From an uncultured Flavobacteriaceae bacterium (GTDB taxonomy: Bacteria; Bacteroidota; Bacteroidia; Flavobacteriales; Flavobacteriaceae), in contig CAJQNO010000006.1 in NCBI GenBank assembly GCA_905479745.1, positions 1 to 43,957 on the forward strand: 43,957 nucleotides of DNA, read 5' to 3'. Every line of letters starts with the position of its first letter. The stretch's first letter is position 1. This document shows, in pieces, positions 43,260 through 43,957 of the stretch. The notes under the pieces are model-generated. The model was not told the DNA's origin, made no database searches, and saw only the letters and a program-made list of their open reading frames with translations. Both the position numbers and the translations under genes were made by a program.

Positions 43260-43957
43260 ATGCAAGCGGTTTCTGACGAACTTCTAGAAACAATCCAAGA
43301 TTTATTACAATTACCGGGCTTAGCCAAATTTGCTTTGGCTGGTGGTACGAATTTAGCATTAAGATATAATCATCGAATTTCTGAAGACATAGATCTTTTT
43401 TGTACAGATATTATTGGAAAAAAAGGTTTTGAAAAAATATCGGATGAGGTTACAAAATTATTTGGGAATAAAATAATTAGACTTCAATACCCACTCGAAA
43501 TTAACGATCAGTTTACTCATTTACGATTTTTAGTTGCAAGAGACGGCTTAACAATAAAAGTTGATGTAATTCAAAACATGAAAGCTTTATATGACTTTGA
43601 ACAATTAAATGGGATAAGGTTGTATAGTGTTAAAGATATTGGATTATTCAAATTAGTGAGTTGCTCAAGTAGGCCTGCTAAAAAGGATATTTACGATTTA
43701 GATTACATAACAGATAATGAAGAGTCCTTGGTCAATCTTTATTCTTTATTAAAAAAGAAAAAAAATAGTTATAATGCAGATAAAGACCGAAACATTTTTG
43801 ATTTAGATGAAGACCCCGATCCTATTGATGACCCACATCGTTTATTGCTTTTCGATAAACGAATGGCAACGAAACAAAAAATGCTTCACTCACATGACAA
43901 TATTAAAACACTCTCAGAAAGCAAAAGTTGGCACTCAGTAAGTATACATTGGCGAAT
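43260..43957 (+). CDS. AbiEii/AbiGii-type nucleotidyltransferase toxin, N-terminal part
   Basis: ATG 43260, open through the window end, at least 232 codons. Nucleotidyltransferase features: GGTNLALRYNHRISEDIDLF, the core motif with the DID metal-binding aspartates of the AbiEii family; a later D (LTIKVDVIQNM) is a candidate third acidic residue; SVKDIGLFKLVSCSSRPAKKDIYDL follows. AbiE toxins transfer nucleotides to tRNA or other targets and cause growth arrest on phage attack; that role is known for the family and inferred here. Cut by the window edge, so completeness is unknown. Confidence 0.88.
   Translation, partial: MQAVSDELLETIQDLLQLPGLAKFALAGGTNLALRYNHRISEDIDLFCTDIIGKKGFEKISDEVTKLFGNKIIRLQYPLEINDQFTHLRFLVARDGLTIKVDVIQNMKALYDFEQLNGIRLYSVKDIGLFKLVSCSSRPAKKDIYDLDYITDNEESLVNLYSLLKKKKNSYNADKDRNIFDLDEDPDPIDDPHRLLLFDKRMATKQKMLHSHDNIKTLSESKSWHSVSIHWR

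Overview
The window looks like chromosome of a marine-type member of the Flavobacteriaceae (Bacteroidota). Supporting signs are low GC, a type IX secretion sorting domain, a fused CcsB-CcsA cytochrome c synthase, Bacteroidota-type promoters (TAnnTTTG), no Shine-Dalgarno pattern, and a run of proteins typical of that family (HYC_CC_PP protein, TPR-membrane regulators, DUF6922/AbiEii pair).

Layout. 1-9.1 kb is mostly housekeeping or accessory chromosome: the N-terminal part of a TPR membrane regulator (minus), an M28 lipoprotein peptidase (minus), two overlapping genes of unknown function with an outer-membrane look, a small exported protein, a SulP anion transporter followed by a beta-carbonic anhydrase (probable bicarbonate uptake and hydration pair), and a secreted DUF4397/T9SS protein.

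9.5-20.8 kb is an electron-transfer region. A plus-strand CcsBA haem-ligation enzyme converges on a six-gene minus-strand operon. In order of transcription it encodes an inner-membrane b-type cytochrome, a membrane-anchored ferredoxin/flavoprotein, a 23-CXXCH cytochrome, a 22-CXXCH cytochrome, an outer-membrane barrel and an OB-fold lipoprotein. Together these could carry electrons from NAD(P)H through the inner membrane, across the periplasm on up to 45 c-haems and out through a porin. This is the best candidate for a little-described system in the window.

21.1-32.2 kb is a copper/silver resistance operon on the plus strand: HYC_CC_PP protein, CusA-type RND pump, TolC-like channel, an unusual HMA-AraC fusion regulator, CopA-type P-ATPase, DUF305 membrane protein, CusB-type adaptor and a metal-binding lipoprotein, closed by a terminator.

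32.4-34.1 kb is a repeat-rich patch. It has an array of short palindromic repeats, a small orphan gene, and a two-gene cassette (GIY-YIG protein and SnoaL-like protein) bounded by a long attC-like imperfect palindrome and a matching half site.

34.2-44.0 kb is an integrated mobile element. Two tandem serine-tRNA-like 3' end fragments, each with a terminator, sit beside integrase arm repeats and a tyrosine recombinase. Then come a large unknown protein, a helix-turn-helix protein, a rolling-circle-type HUH replication protein, and a defence cargo: a type IIG restriction-methylation enzyme, a coupled two-helix membrane protein and a DUF6922/AbiEii-like toxin-antitoxin pair that runs off the window. 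Its far end, where an intact tRNA-Ser is predicted, lies outside.
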